Source: Cyclobacterium plantarum (GTDB taxonomy: Bacteria > Bacteroidota > Bacteroidia > Cytophagales > Cyclobacteriaceae). From it: a stretch of 64,000 nucleotides of DNA. Every line of letters begins with the position of its first letter. The stretch's first letter is position 1. Under the pieces are notes generated by a model. The model did no database searches, was not told where the DNA came from, and worked only from the letters and a program-made list of their open reading frames with translations. The stretch is taken from the NCBI RefSeq assembly GCF_011290685.1, contig NZ_JAANYN010000005.1, positions 248,001 to 312,000 on the forward strand, given 5' to 3'. Below are positions 12,206 through 21,800 of this stretch, piece after piece. The position numbers were made by a program, and so were the translations under genes.

Positions 12206-12227
12206 GTTTTCGGAAAAGACGAACGAG

Positions 12228-12812
12228 ATGAAAAGCTTCTTAAAGAAATATAAAATTACTCTGGTCTTCTATGGATCTGTTATTTTTCTTTTAGTATCGA
12301 TGGTATTTGCAAGGTTGGTAAGAGAGCCATATCCAAGTTTAAACATGCCTGCCTTTACGAGAAGTGGAATAAATGATGGCCTTTTACCAGCCAGTTATTT
12401 TGAAATTATTTATTTGAACAACGATGAAGAGGTTTGGAAAGGAAATTTACAGGACCTTTTTAATTCACAAAATTTGGTAAGGTATAGGAATAATATGCAT
12501 TTTATTTTTTTTAATCAGGCAGGTACAAATCTGGAAGAATCTAAAAAACAAAAGCGAAGAATTATATCGTTAATTCCCGGTGGAGTTAAAATCCATGAAA
12601 CTTTAAAAAAATGGACAACAAATAATGTGATTGGAGGAGCAGAGGAAGAAATACCTAAACTAATGTTTAAAAGGAGACCTTTTGAATCTAACGAGGTTAC
12701 TGGTTTTATTGTCAATGAGTACAAAGAATATTATCACCTGGTGGATGGGTTTCAATATAGGGAGATTGTTAGACAAAAAGAATTTTCATTTGATGATGAT
12801 ATTACAAATTAA
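12228..12812 (+). CDS. hypothetical single-pass membrane protein
   Basis: The frame opens earlier inside the oxidoreductase gene, but the ATG at 12228 (MKSFLKKYKITLVFYG) gives a positively charged start followed by one transmembrane helix (about residues 10-30). The remaining 160 residues are outside the membrane, mixed alpha/beta, and lack cysteines or known motifs. No family is recognised. It is the middle gene of the operon and overlaps the next one by 20 bp, so its product probably works with the HTTM-like protein, like the small subunit of a membrane enzyme. Confidence 0.7.
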   Translation: MKSFLKKYKITLVFYGSVIFLLVSMVFARLVREPYPSLNMPAFTRSGINDGLLPASYFEIIYLNNDEEVWKGNLQDLFNSQNLVRYRNNMHFIFFNQAGTNLEESKKQKRRIISLIPGGVKIHETLKKWTTNNVIGGAEEEIPKLMFKRRPFESNEVTGFIVNEYKEYYHLVDGFQYREIVRQKEFSFDDDITN

Positions 12813-13887
12813 TGAGAAAATTACCCGTTGGCTTGAAAATACCTGGAAGCCTACTTTTTTTCAGCTAGGGCTAACCAGGATTTTATTTTGTCTTGGGTTT
12901 TTTATTTTTGACCTTCCGCAATTTATTGAAATATCAGGTTTTGAATTGGTGTTTTTTGACCCACCTGTAGGGCTCTCTTTATTGATTGGGCCAATTACAT
13001 CAAGTGATTTTTGGTGGACTTTTGATTTGATGTTAAGAATCGTTTTTGCCTCTTTATTAGTCGGGTTTCGAACGAAGGAATCCTCTATAATTTTTGGATT
13101 ACTCTTACTTTTTGGTTTTACTTATGTCTACAGTTATGGAAAAATTAATCATAACATTTTTCCCGTTATTTTTCCAATAATTATGGCCTTCACCAATTGG
13201 GGAGGGGCACTCTCGATCGATTCGATAATGAATAGGACAACAAAAATCGAACCCAGGGGATGGCCATTAACCTTTTTTTCTTTTTTGTTGGGATGGGGTT
13301 ATTTTACGGCAGGTTTGCCAAAACTAATCGGAGGATGGTTGGATCTTTCCTACTCAACTACAGCCGGTTTTATGTTAAGAAGGTATTATTCAGGTGCAGA
13401 CCCCTTGTACTTAAATGAAATGTTTGTGAAAATAAACAATTTATTTATTTACAAAGTGTTAGACTACGGTACTTTATTGTTCGAATTGGGGTTTATAATT
13501 ACAATATTTTGGTCTGCCTTATTTTTGAGAGCCATTGGAATGGCAGCCATGTTTCATCTAGGGGTATTATTGACAGTAAATATACCTTTTTCACTACACG
13601 TCCTGGTATTTTTGCCTTATATCGTTTATTTTTATTTCGACAATACAAACCAATTGTCAGAAAATTTCCAACTTTTTTTTAGCCGGAATAAAAAAATATT
13701 TTTACCGATCTTTTTTATTTTAGCATTCGTGATTATCACCGACTACTATCCCAAACTATTTCAATTCCACCAACATTTTATATTATTTCTAATTTGCATT
13801 CCCTCTGTATTTATGGTTTCTCCAAAATTTGTACGTGACTTTTTTAATAAAATGACCAGACGATTAGAGAAAAATTTAACCAAATGA
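12793..13887 (+). CDS. HTTM-like (vitamin K carboxylase-related) membrane protein
   Basis: About 364 residues with roughly eight to ten hydrophobic helices. The chosen ATG at 12793 follows the internal TTTGATGATG and overlaps the previous gene by 20 bp, which indicates translational coupling. The pattern (an ENTWKPTFFQLGLTRI start, a GWGYFTAGLPKLIGGWLDL segment and late helices with a FHLGVLL motif) fits the horizontally transferred transmembrane (HTTM) domain related to vitamin K-dependent gamma-carboxylase. It lacks the large lumenal domain of the animal enzyme. The reaction is unknown; the neighbouring CrtI-like oxidoreductase could supply or recycle a quinone-like cofactor, which is speculation. 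Confidence 0.7.
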   Translation: MMILQINEKITRWLENTWKPTFFQLGLTRILFCLGFFIFDLPQFIEISGFELVFFDPPVGLSLLIGPITSSDFWWTFDLMLRIVFASLLVGFRTKESSIIFGLLLLFGFTYVYSYGKINHNIFPVIFPIIMAFTNWGGALSIDSIMNRTTKIEPRGWPLTFFSFLLGWGYFTAGLPKLIGGWLDLSYSTTAGFMLRRYYSGADPLYLNEMFVKINNLFIYKVLDYGTLLFELGFIITIFWSALFLRAIGMAAMFHLGVLLTVNIPFSLHVLVFLPYIVYFYFDNTNQLSENFQLFFSRNKKIFLPIFFILAFVIITDYYPKLFQFHQHFILFLICIPSVFMVSPKFVRDFFNKMTRRLEKNLTK

Positions 13888-13912
13888 GGTTAATCGTAAT
13901 TGATCTCTTTTT
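13886..13912 (+). terminator. terminator overlapping the HTTM gene stop
   Basis: A 9-bp stem GAGGTTAAT/ATTGATCTC with two G-T wobbles, loop CGTA and five T. It begins within the stop codon and closes the three-gene operon. Confidence 0.65.
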
Positions 13913-14285
13913 ACTTTCCTCCTTGTTTAATGTAGGGCCCGATAGGAAAATATTTAAGCCATAATTTAGTTCTTTTGGGCTATTTTTCTTGGAAGTAAGC
14001 TGGGCAAGTTGAAAGGAATCATACGAAAAAGAGCATAAGTTTTACCTTTCCATCCATGGCTGATTCTTTTCAGAGGGGCTAACCAGATACTACCCTCCGA
14101 ATTCCCCAAATTTTTTGAGATTTTTCCTGTCTCAAATCTTTACGATTTTCCCGGTATTTCCAACTTCTAAAGAATAGCAAGGGGTAAACTCAGTATTATA
14201 ACTTGAGAAAACAGTTTTCCACATAAAAATGAGTAGATTTATTCTTGTAAATTAAACCTAAACAGATACGCTGATAACCAAGGTT
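13913..14285 (+). other. intergenic region, nothing recognised
   Basis: About 370 bp with no open frame of note on either strand and no clear promoter or hairpin beyond the terminator at its start. Confidence 0.4.
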
Positions 14286-14666
14286 ATGGGAATATTCAAT
14301 TCAATATTAGGCAATGCAGGTGCTGTCAATAAAGAAAGCCTCCAAAGGGATTTCGGAAGAATACTGACTGCAGAAGAGCAAATAGAAACGGGATTTAAGC
14401 TTTTCAGGGATACGTTCATTTTCACCAATAAACGACTGGTCCTTGTGGACAAGCAAGGACTTACGGGAAGAAAATCCGAATACCTTTCCTTGCCTTACAA
14501 GAGCATTTCCCGCTTTAGTATAGAGACGTCCGGGACTTTTGATTTGGATGCAGAATTAAAAATATGGATTTCCAGTGACCCGCAGCCTGCGGTAAGTAAG
14601 AAGTTTAATAAATCCGTGGATGTCTATGAAGTACAGAAATTACTGGCGGGTTTTGTACTAGGGTAA
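14286..14666 (+). CDS. bacterial PH domain protein (bPH_1 type)
   Basis: A 126-aa soluble protein covering a single bacterial pleckstrin-homology domain (PF08000 type). The pattern is an N-terminal amphipathic helix, the strand RDTFIFTNKRLVLVDKQG, then LPYKSISRFSIETSG and a helix at the end (VYEVQKLLAGFVLG). Members form oligomeric rings, and their exact role is not established. Stand-alone gene; length matches the family. Confidence 0.85.
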   Translation: MGIFNSILGNAGAVNKESLQRDFGRILTAEEQIETGFKLFRDTFIFTNKRLVLVDKQGLTGRKSEYLSLPYKSISRFSIETSGTFDLDAELKIWISSDPQPAVSKKFNKSVDVYEVQKLLAGFVLG

Positions 14667-14803
14667 TCGACACGACCTTTTACCCCATGCCTGCTTTTTA
14701 CAGCTTCATGTATATCTCTTTAACCTGGCAAACCAATATAACTAGCGATGTAGTGAATTTATTTTGTATAATGATAATTTTCCAGAATTATATACTATTT
14801 CCC

Positions 14804-16255
14804 ATGAAAAACCTGATAATAACCTTTCTATCCATTTGTTTTATTTTGCTTTCCTTTTCATCAATGGCACAAAAACGGCCAAATATCGTGCTGATTATGG
14901 CTGATGACCTCGGCGGTAGAGACTTGCCGGCCTATGGAAATCGATTCAACGAGACGCCCAATATTGACAAATTGGTCAGTCAGGGAATGCTGTTTCACAA
15001 CGCTTATGCTGCTCCGGTTTGTTCGCCAACCCGGGCCAGTATACAAGCTGGTCAATATCCCGCCAGAGTAGGCATATTCGACTTTATTCCCGGTCATTGG
15101 CGCCCTTACGAAGAGGCTACCGTTCCTCACCACCAGGTTCAGCACCTGCCAGATAAGATTGTTACTATCGGCAATGCCATGCAATCGGCAGGCTATACCA
15201 CCGGTTATTTTGGCAAGTGGCATTTGGGAAATAACCCCGAGCACCTGCCCCACAACAGGGGATACGATAAAGCCCATATGTATGCAGGTGGAGGCTTCTA
15301 CCAGCCCCGATTTGTTCCGGAATATACGTCTGCTGAAGGGGCCCGACTGAGTGAAACCCTCACCAGCATGGGGGTTGATTTCATCGCTGAGAATAAAGAA
15401 AATCCATTTTTTCTCTTCATCTCTCATTACGATGTGCACGTGCAGCTGGACGCAGACAAAGACCTGATTGAAAAATTCCTCAACAAACCGAAAGATCCGG
15501 ATTATGCAAGTAATGCCGTGTATGCGGCGATGATTTCCCATGTGGACCAAAGTGTAGGTGCTGTCATGAAAGCGATTGATGAAATGGGCCTGGCGGAGAA
15601 TACAGTATTTATTTTCTATTCCGATAACGGAGGAGTGGATAACCGGTTTGACAATGTCCCACTATTGGGAGGGGATAGCAAAGACGTTTATCCGGAAGGT
15701 CATCCCCTCCGCTATATTGCCACAAGCAATGCGCCGCTGCGTGCAGGAAAAGGAACGCTATATGAAGGAGGGGTCCGTGTTCCGTTGATTGTTCGCTGGC
15801 CGGAAAAGGTAGAAGCTGGGAGTACTTCTGAGGCAATTGTTTCCAGTGTAGACTTTTACCCTACTTTTTTGGACCTGGGAAAGGGAGCAAGACCGCCAGA
15901 TCAGGTGCTTGACGGATATTCAATGGTGCCGTCTCTGACAGAAAACAGGTTTGACCCGGAGCGGGAAGTTTTCACCCATTATCCCGTATATCATCACGAA
16001 CAGCCAATGTCGGCTTTGAGAAAAGGCTCCTGGAAAATCATAGAAAACCTGGTTTCCGGAGATTTTGACCTGTATAATCTGCGATACGATGTCAACGAAA
16101 TGACTGACCTTAAATTTAGTTATCCCGAAAAGTTGGCTGAAATGAAGTCCGCATTAAAAAAATGGCAAACGGAAACCAATGCCCAAAACCCGGTTCCTAA
16201 TCCAGATTTTGACCCGGTAAAAAGGTACGAATGGGGTACAAATCCATTCAGGTAA
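14804..16255 (+). CDS. secreted S1 sulfatase
   Basis: The open frame begins at 14687, but the ATG at 14804 gives a standard signal peptide (MKNLIITFLS...SSMAQ), so the protein has 483 residues. The formylglycine motif is C73-S-P-T-R77, preceded by the DD metal pair (LIMADDLGG) and followed by GKWHLG and the SDNGG metal site. The late K in APLRAGKGTLYEGGVRVP matches the sulfate-binding lysine. It hydrolyses sulfate esters of carbohydrates and needs an FGE-type activating enzyme, which is not in this window. It leads a trio with the TIM-barrel and DUF4838 genes at 39- and 47-bp gaps. Confidence 0.93.
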   Translation: MKNLIITFLSICFILLSFSSMAQKRPNIVLIMADDLGGRDLPAYGNRFNETPNIDKLVSQGMLFHNAYAAPVCSPTRASIQAGQYPARVGIFDFIPGHWRPYEEATVPHHQVQHLPDKIVTIGNAMQSAGYTTGYFGKWHLGNNPEHLPHNRGYDKAHMYAGGGFYQPRFVPEYTSAEGARLSETLTSMGVDFIAENKENPFFLFISHYDVHVQLDADKDLIEKFLNKPKDPDYASNAVYAAMISHVDQSVGAVMKAIDEMGLAENTVFIFYSDNGGVDNRFDNVPLLGGDSKDVYPEGHPLRYIATSNAPLRAGKGTLYEGGVRVPLIVRWPEKVEAGSTSEAIVSSVDFYPTFLDLGKGARPPDQVLDGYSMVPSLTENRFDPEREVFTHYPVYHHEQPMSALRKGSWKIIENLVSGDFDLYNLRYDVNEMTDLKFSYPEKLAEMKSALKKWQTETNAQNPVPNPDFDPVKRYEWGTNPFR

Positions 16256-16294
16256 TCGAAGGAAAAAATACTTCATTAACAAAATAAACTTACT

Positions 16295-17143
16295 ATGAAA
16301 AAGAAAATGTGGCTATTTGTAGCCGTACCGGTACTTTTGTTGGTTATGGGAAGCATGGTAAAAAGCCCTGTTCGCGAACTGTCGCTGAAAAAAAGCGCCT
16401 GGCGCATGGGCGTAGCTTTGTACTCCTTTAACCGTTTTCCTTTTTCCATCTCCTTAGAAAAAGCGAAAGCTGCTGGGGTAAAATACGTTGAAGGATTTGA
16501 TTTTCATAAAATGGGTAGCGATTTTGGCGACAAAGCCATGACCGATCTTAGCCCCTCAGAGGCAAAAACAGTAAAAATGCTATTGCGGGATAAGGAATTA
16601 AAAATGAAATCCATGTACGTAGGAACAGCTCAGACTGAAGCCGACTGGCGCAAAGCCTTTGAACTTGCCAAATCCCTGAAGGTCCAATACCTGGTCACAG
16701 AACCCAAAAGAGAACATTGGGATCTGGTGGATGAGCTTGCCGGAGAGTTCAGAATTAAAGTTGCGCTTCACCAGCATTCCAGAGAGGCCGGAAGCATTTA
16801 CTGGCATCCCGATTCGGTATTGTCGGCGATCAAAAACCACCCCAATTTCGGTGCTTGTGGAGATTTGGGGCACTGGGTCAGAAGCGGACTTGATCCCGTG
16901 GAAAGTTTAAAAAAGCTCGACGGTCACCTGATGAGTCTTCATCTCAAGGATCTGGATGCTTACGGCCAATCTGCCAAAGACAGGATGGTGGGCGAAGGGA
17001 TCGTTGATTTCGAAGCGGTGGTTGCAGAACTCGGTAGGCAGGGATTTGATGGGGAAGTCTATGTGGAGTGCGAACATAATATGGAGGATAACCTGAAGGA
17101 TGTAAGGCATGCGGTAACCTTTTTTGACAGTCTAAGTCCTTGA
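16295..17143 (+). CDS. exported sugar phosphate isomerase/epimerase-like protein
   Basis: A 282-aa xylose isomerase-like TIM barrel with a hydrophobic N-terminus (residues 4-20) that acts as a signal or anchor. The metal-site residues of the family are visible: E..F near residue 66 (VEGFDFHKMG), HQHS around 170, GDLGHW, the HLKD strand and the C-terminal VECEH. These proteins isomerize or epimerize sugars; many exported Bacteroidetes copies have no known substrate. It lies in a probable operon between a sulfatase and a DUF4838 protein, and so is linked to use of the same glycan. Confidence 0.8.
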   Translation: MKKKMWLFVAVPVLLLVMGSMVKSPVRELSLKKSAWRMGVALYSFNRFPFSISLEKAKAAGVKYVEGFDFHKMGSDFGDKAMTDLSPSEAKTVKMLLRDKELKMKSMYVGTAQTEADWRKAFELAKSLKVQYLVTEPKREHWDLVDELAGEFRIKVALHQHSREAGSIYWHPDSVLSAIKNHPNFGACGDLGHWVRSGLDPVESLKKLDGHLMSLHLKDLDAYGQSAKDRMVGEGIVDFEAVVAELGRQGFDGEVYVECEHNMEDNLKDVRHAVTFFDSLSP

Positions 17144-17190
17144 GGCAAGGTCCGTGATTTCTTTTCAATAAACATTAAACCCAATTTGTA

Positions 17191-19077
17191 ATGTACGCCA
17201 AAGTAACTCATTTTGCAATCAGCTATCTGCTTGTGGCTGTTTATTCCGGACCTTTGTCCCTGGCTCAGGATTTGAATTTGGTGGAGAAGGGAAATAGCGA
17301 ATACCAAATCGTGCTTCCCGAGGATGCAGCTGTCCAGGAGATTCAGGCGGCCATGGTTTTGCAGGATTATTTGCAACGCATTTCGGATGCTATTATTCCG
17401 GTAAATCACGATGATGAAGGTATTTCCGACTTAGAAATCCTCATTGGAAATGTAAACAGACCAGAGGTAAAAGGTATTTCCCTTGAAGACCTGGGTCCGG
17501 AAGGTCATTATATAGGGACCCGGGGCAAGAAACTGATTATCCTTGGCGGGCCGGAGAAAGGGGTTATATATGGGGTTTATGCCTTTCTGGGAAATTATCT
17601 GGGCTGTAGGAAGTATACCTCCAAAGTGGATCATATTCCGCGGCAATCTACCATCCACCTGGGACAGATAGATGAGCTGGAGGTTCCGGTATTTTCTTTC
17701 AGGGAGGTGTTTTATCAGGATGTTTATGATCCTGAATTCATGGATTGGCACAGACTTCATTCCTTTTCCGGCAAAGGTTCTTCTCCCACAGCCTGGGGAT
17801 ATTGGGTGCATACCTTTCACCAACTTTTGGACCCAAAAGAATACGGAGAATCCAATCCGGAATATTTCAGTTATTATGAGGGAAAACGACATGCCGGGCT
17901 GGTGCCATCCTGGGATGGAAAAAGTGAACAGCCCGAGGCACAGCTTTGTCTTACCAATCCTGAGGTATTGGAGATCGTCTGCGAAAACCTGCAAAAGGCA
18001 ATTGACCAGAATCCCGGTGCGAAATACTGGTCGGTGAGTCAAAACGATAATGTCAATTACTGCCGTTGTGAGCACTGTGCTGCCTTAGACGCACAGCATG
18101 CAGCTTTTTCCCCGGAGGAAAAGCTCTACGAAACCCATGGTAGCGAATATCCTGCCCTGGGAATGGGTTCCATGCTAACCTTTGTCAATAAAGTGGCTGA
18201 AAGATTTCCGGATAAAATTATTTCTACCCTGGCCTACCAATACACCCGTGTACCCCCCAAGGATCTGGTTCCTGCAGATAATGTGAATATCATGCTTTGT
18301 AGCATAGAGAGCACCAGAAATGAACCCCTTGAGTCGGGAGATCCCGCATTCAGTGAAGACCTGAAAGGCTGGGGTAAGTTGACAGATAATATCTTGGTCT
18401 GGGATTATAACATTCAGTTTTCAAACCTGCTTTCCCCCTTTCCAAACCTGCGCACCCTTCAGCCCAATATCAGGTTCTTAAAGGAGAATCGGGTAAGTGC
18501 TGTTTTTGCTCAGGGAAATATCCAATCGGGAGGGGAATTTGCTGCTCTGAGGGCTTACTTATTGACCAAATTGGTCAATGATCCGGAGATAGATCTGGAA
18601 AAAGAAATGACCGAATTTCTACTGGCTTATTATGGGCAGGCAGCTGGCCATATCAGGGCATATATCAACCTGATGCATGAGCACAACCAGGGGGGCACAG
18701 GAAGGAAACTCTCTATTTTTGGGGGACCTTCGCAGGAACAAGAGTCCTACCTGACACCGGACCTTATCGTAGCCTACAATGGTATTTTTGATAAGGCCGA
18801 ATGGGCGGTAAAAGATAATCCGGAACAGCTGGAACGTGTCAGAACTGCACGATTGCCGGTAAGCTATGCCATGCTGGAGATAGAAAAAGAAAATGAGGCT
18901 GAGCAGTGGGAAATTTTGGATTCAGGGGCAAAAAGGAAGTTGCCTGATGAAATAAGCGAACTGCTTTATAGCTTTATTTACCACTGTATTCGGACCGATG
19001 TAAGCCGGCTTTCCGAGTGGCATACTCCCCCGAAGGAATACCTGGAAAAGTATTCAATGGTCAGTTCAAAAGACTGA
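17191..19077 (+). CDS. secreted DUF4838 protein, GH20-like N-domain
   Basis: A 628-aa exported protein (signal peptide residues 1-25). Residues about 30-160 form the small alpha/beta domain also found ahead of GH20 and GH84 enzymes (AAMVLQDYLQRIS, then LIILGGPEKGVIYGVYAFL). The central region carries the DUF4838 signature WSVSQNDNVNYCRCEHC, with closely placed cysteines, and later FAQGNIQSGGEFAALR. DUF4838 proteins occur in many polysaccharide loci, look like TIM-barrel hydrolases and remain largely uncharacterised. Third gene of the sulfatase operon. Confidence 0.8.
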   Translation: MYAKVTHFAISYLLVAVYSGPLSLAQDLNLVEKGNSEYQIVLPEDAAVQEIQAAMVLQDYLQRISDAIIPVNHDDEGISDLEILIGNVNRPEVKGISLEDLGPEGHYIGTRGKKLIILGGPEKGVIYGVYAFLGNYLGCRKYTSKVDHIPRQSTIHLGQIDELEVPVFSFREVFYQDVYDPEFMDWHRLHSFSGKGSSPTAWGYWVHTFHQLLDPKEYGESNPEYFSYYEGKRHAGLVPSWDGKSEQPEAQLCLTNPEVLEIVCENLQKAIDQNPGAKYWSVSQNDNVNYCRCEHCAALDAQHAAFSPEEKLYETHGSEYPALGMGSMLTFVNKVAERFPDKIISTLAYQYTRVPPKDLVPADNVNIMLCSIESTRNEPLESGDPAFSEDLKGWGKLTDNILVWDYNIQFSNLLSPFPNLRTLQPNIRFLKENRVSAVFAQGNIQSGGEFAALRAYLLTKLVNDPEIDLEKEMTEFLLAYYGQAAGHIRAYINLMHEHNQGGTGRKLSIFGGPSQEQESYLTPDLIVAYNGIFDKAEWAVKDNPEQLERVRTARLPVSYAMLEIEKENEAEQWEILDSGAKRKLPDEISELLYSFIYHCIRTDVSRLSEWHTPPKEYLEKYSMVSSKD

Positions 19078-19646
19078 GTCAATTTTTACCCTTTACCGGG
19101 ATTTCGGTTATTACCTGGTATCCTTCTCCCCTCCGGTAAGAATTTACACCTTCGCAACTTTGGTATATTGGAATTCCACTACTGATGGAGAAGATGCCTG
19201 GTGGGTGGTTCCGATCCAAACCGGCACCGACCCACAATCCATGCCAACCGAAATGGCGGAAAGTATGGTAAAAAGCTATTGTTGGGTCGGTAACAATCAT
19301 GCGCATTCCGGGCCGAAGGGAAACCAGCTAAACAGTTGATGTTTTTTTAAACGGGTTAAGCTACTACGCTTAAGGTCCCTTTTAGGAGTTAATTTCGCAC
19401 ATTTCGGCGGCATACGGATCTATTGGTGAGGATTCGTGCCTTCTAAAAGAAAAGAATACCGAAAACTAACAGAAGGTTCAGCTATTGCGGAATGCTTAGC
19501 GAGGGCGAAGAAATGTAATAACCAGTTTATCCAAAAAGATGCGAACAAAGCCAAGGTATACAGCCTAAAAACCATTATATTGCTACTACCAGATAGCGTC
19601 CAGGAGGTGGGTGATTTAAGCGTTTATATGCTAAACTAAATTTCAA
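19078..19646 (+). other. intergenic region with possible decayed coding DNA
   Basis: This 569-bp region has no supportable gene. The minus strand at 19079-19306 is open for 75 codons and has a protein-like composition (RHFGWHGLWVGAGLD, then IPIYQSCEG), as if it were the tail of a lost secreted protein, but I cannot name the family. The 67-codon plus frame at 19436 starts with GTG and has no recognisable content. Confidence 0.35.
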
Positions 19647-20783
19647 ATGGTCAATTTTCGTATTTTTTTATTATCAATGATGGTATCGGTCTATGGGTGT
19701 ACCGACCGGACGAACCTCTCAAGCAAAAGTTCAGCGTCAAACGAATGGGAACTTGTGATTTTGGACTCTATTCAGGTAGATTACCTGGGGAGTGTTGGTG
19801 GTGGAGATTTTAGAAATGGGAAAGGGGTGTTTTTTAATTTTCAGGAAAATAAATTGATTGAGTTTGACTCCACTGGAAAGATTCATTATGAAAGGTCTTA
19901 CCCAACGGATGGCCCCGGAAAAGTTCAATACCCAACCCAACTACGGTACACGGATGACGGAAGGCTTTTTGCAGCGAGTTTCGTGGGATGGTTGTACGAG
20001 CTAAATAGGGATTTAACGTTGAAGCAAGAGATCACCCTTCCATTTCCAAGCCAAGCAAACGACGGAGGGGGCTTTTTTCGAAGTTTGGATTTTTGGAATG
20101 ATTCCTTGGTCAGTTACTATCCCGGCAGAGATGGGGCAAACCCTTACGATCCACATTTCATCCGAGACCATTTTTTGTTAGAAAAAATTGACCCGAAAAC
20201 AGGAGGTTCGGTGCCACTAATTAAGATTCCGAGTACCTCGAGATATTCGTCTGATAAATTCTTTGAAAGACCTTGGATCCAATTTGGCATTTCGAGTACT
20301 AGACTTCACCTGGCATTAAGCAATGAGCCGATGATTCATGTCTTCGACCTTAATGATGGAGGTTCTTTCCTACACACGGTAAACTTTAAACCTTCAAAGT
20401 TTTTGGATAATGGTGAACACCAAGAGAAATATCAATACATCTCTGGAAGCAGAATGCTTGATGGGGCGATAAGACAGCTTTTTGTGACAGAAAAAGGGAC
20501 AGTAGTTTACTATGAAGAAGGAATTGACGAAGAAATATTCGTTCAAAACGAATTGAACCTTCCAAAAAACTTCCCCAAATACAAGGATTTTCAGAACCAG
20601 GTGCTGAAAATCATTTCGCCAGATACCATTCTTTCCAATGAAATCATCGTTCCATACCGAATCGGGAGAATTATGAATATCGAAGGGCTAGACAAGCCCT
20701 TCTACGCCCTCAGGGATGATGACTTTGTCGGAGAGGAGCAAGAATACATCACCTTTTATAAACTTCTATTGGTGAAGAAATAA
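19647..20783 (+). CDS. six-bladed beta-propeller lipoprotein (DUF4221-like)
   Basis: A 378-aa lipoprotein: signal MVNFRIFLLSMMVSVYGC with the lipid Cys at residue 18. The mature chain has repeated beta-strand motifs typical of NHL-like six-bladed propellers in Bacteroidetes (GKGVFFNFQENKLIEFDSTG; IHVFDLNDGG). It ends with strands containing F-Y-A-L-R-D-D. Such proteins usually stand near SusCD or regulator genes and are thought to bind or sense ligands at the surface; no function is proven. A single gene between intergenic stretches. Confidence 0.7.
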   Translation: MVNFRIFLLSMMVSVYGCTDRTNLSSKSSASNEWELVILDSIQVDYLGSVGGGDFRNGKGVFFNFQENKLIEFDSTGKIHYERSYPTDGPGKVQYPTQLRYTDDGRLFAASFVGWLYELNRDLTLKQEITLPFPSQANDGGGFFRSLDFWNDSLVSYYPGRDGANPYDPHFIRDHFLLEKIDPKTGGSVPLIKIPSTSRYSSDKFFERPWIQFGISSTRLHLALSNEPMIHVFDLNDGGSFLHTVNFKPSKFLDNGEHQEKYQYISGSRMLDGAIRQLFVTEKGTVVYYEEGIDEEIFVQNELNLPKNFPKYKDFQNQVLKIISPDTILSNEIIVPYRIGRIMNIEGLDKPFYALRDDDFVGEEQEYITFYKLLLVKK

Positions 20784-20906
20784 TCATCTTCATGTTAATT
20801 GAAATTGTTTTATCGTAAACAAGCCCAATTGAAATATTTGAAGGTGGGTCGTGGGGCACAAAGTCATGTTTTTAATTCCTGACGTGGTGTTTGAACCTTT
20901 TTAATT

Positions 20907-20914
20907 TACTTTTG
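20907..20914 (+). promoter_or_regulatory. -7 promoter element for the GntR gene
   Basis: TACTTTTG matches the Bacteroidetes -7 consensus TAnnTTTG exactly, about 113 bp before the GntR start. A TTTG at 20890-20893 could be the -33 element but the 13-bp gap is short. The palindrome TGCATGCA at 20931-20938, just downstream, could be an autoregulatory operator. Confidence 0.4.
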
Positions 20915-21026
20915 CAAACCTAACACATACTGCATGCAATACTAACGGACATTGGGCAACAGCGGCCTATTGCTAACAAGCACATTAACAAACTATAAAT
21001 TAATACCTTTTTTAAAACCACAACAG

Positions 21027-21800
21027 ATGAAACCTAAATTCGTCAAGATCAGCGATTGGATAATTGATAAAATCAGGTCAGGGGAGCTCCTCCCCGGCGA
21101 TAAAGTTCCATCAGAAAACGAACTGATCCAAACTTTTGGCGTCAGCAATACGACCGCCCGTAAAAGTCTCCAGCAGATCGAATCCAAGGGTTATGCCCAA
21201 CGCATCAAGGGTAAGGGTACTTTTGTATTGAACAAAACGGAAGACCACCACCTGCTGCGGGTATTGGGTTCTATAGACGCAACGAGACGAGGGTTTGATG
21301 AAGGGCTCAAAGTGGAAGGATTTCAGCCAAAGACGGTGGTATTGGAAAAGACCATTCTGGACCACGGAATCTCTACTGAGATTAGCGGAAAACACTACAT
21401 CATGAAGGGACCGGTACTCAAGGTGCATCAGTTGAGGTATGCAGATGACCTGTTGCTCAAGGATGAAACCAAATACATTTCTATCAGGCTATGTCCCAGG
21501 ATAAACATGCTTTCTACCGATCTGTCTTATTTTAAGGTGTATGAGGACAAATACAATCACAAAATCTCTGATATCAAGCAAAATCTAAGTACCATCATCC
21601 TTCCTCCTGATGACAGTACCAATTATTTTGAAGCCCCGGAAGCCCTGCCGGTTTTCATATTGGATAGTGTGGTAATGTGCCAACCCGGAGACGTGCTGGA
21701 GCTGGAAAAATCATTGTACCGCGGTGACAAATACAAATTTGCCATTATTGCCCATCCGGAGTACAATGAGATTGTCCATTCAGGAACAAAAAAGGTATGA
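21027..21800 (+). CDS. GntR family transcriptional regulator with UTRA domain
   Basis: The start at 21027 (MKPKFVKISDWIIDKI) is preferred over the open upstream codons because it begins at the usual point of a GntR winged helix. Residues 1-70 form the DNA-binding domain (PSENELIQTFGVSNTTARKSL, then RIKGKGTFV). Residues about 85-250 form a UTRA ligand domain of the HutC/FarR subfamily. The 257-aa length is typical. These repressors release DNA on binding a sugar or metabolite. It precedes the MFS, isomerase and SusCD genes in the same direction, and so probably controls that locus. Confidence 0.88.
   Translation: MKPKFVKISDWIIDKIRSGELLPGDKVPSENELIQTFGVSNTTARKSLQQIESKGYAQRIKGKGTFVLNKTEDHHLLRVLGSIDATRRGFDEGLKVEGFQPKTVVLEKTILDHGISTEISGKHYIMKGPVLKVHQLRYADDLLLKDETKYISIRLCPRINMLSTDLSYFKVYEDKYNHKISDIKQNLSTIILPPDDSTNYFEAPEALPVFILDSVVMCQPGDVLELEKSLYRGDKYKFAIIAHPEYNEIVHSGTKKV

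Noticed and set aside
19436-19639. GTG-started open frame of 67 codons before the propeller lipoprotein
   Set aside because: Rare start, no recognisable motif, and composition unlike the neighbouring genes.
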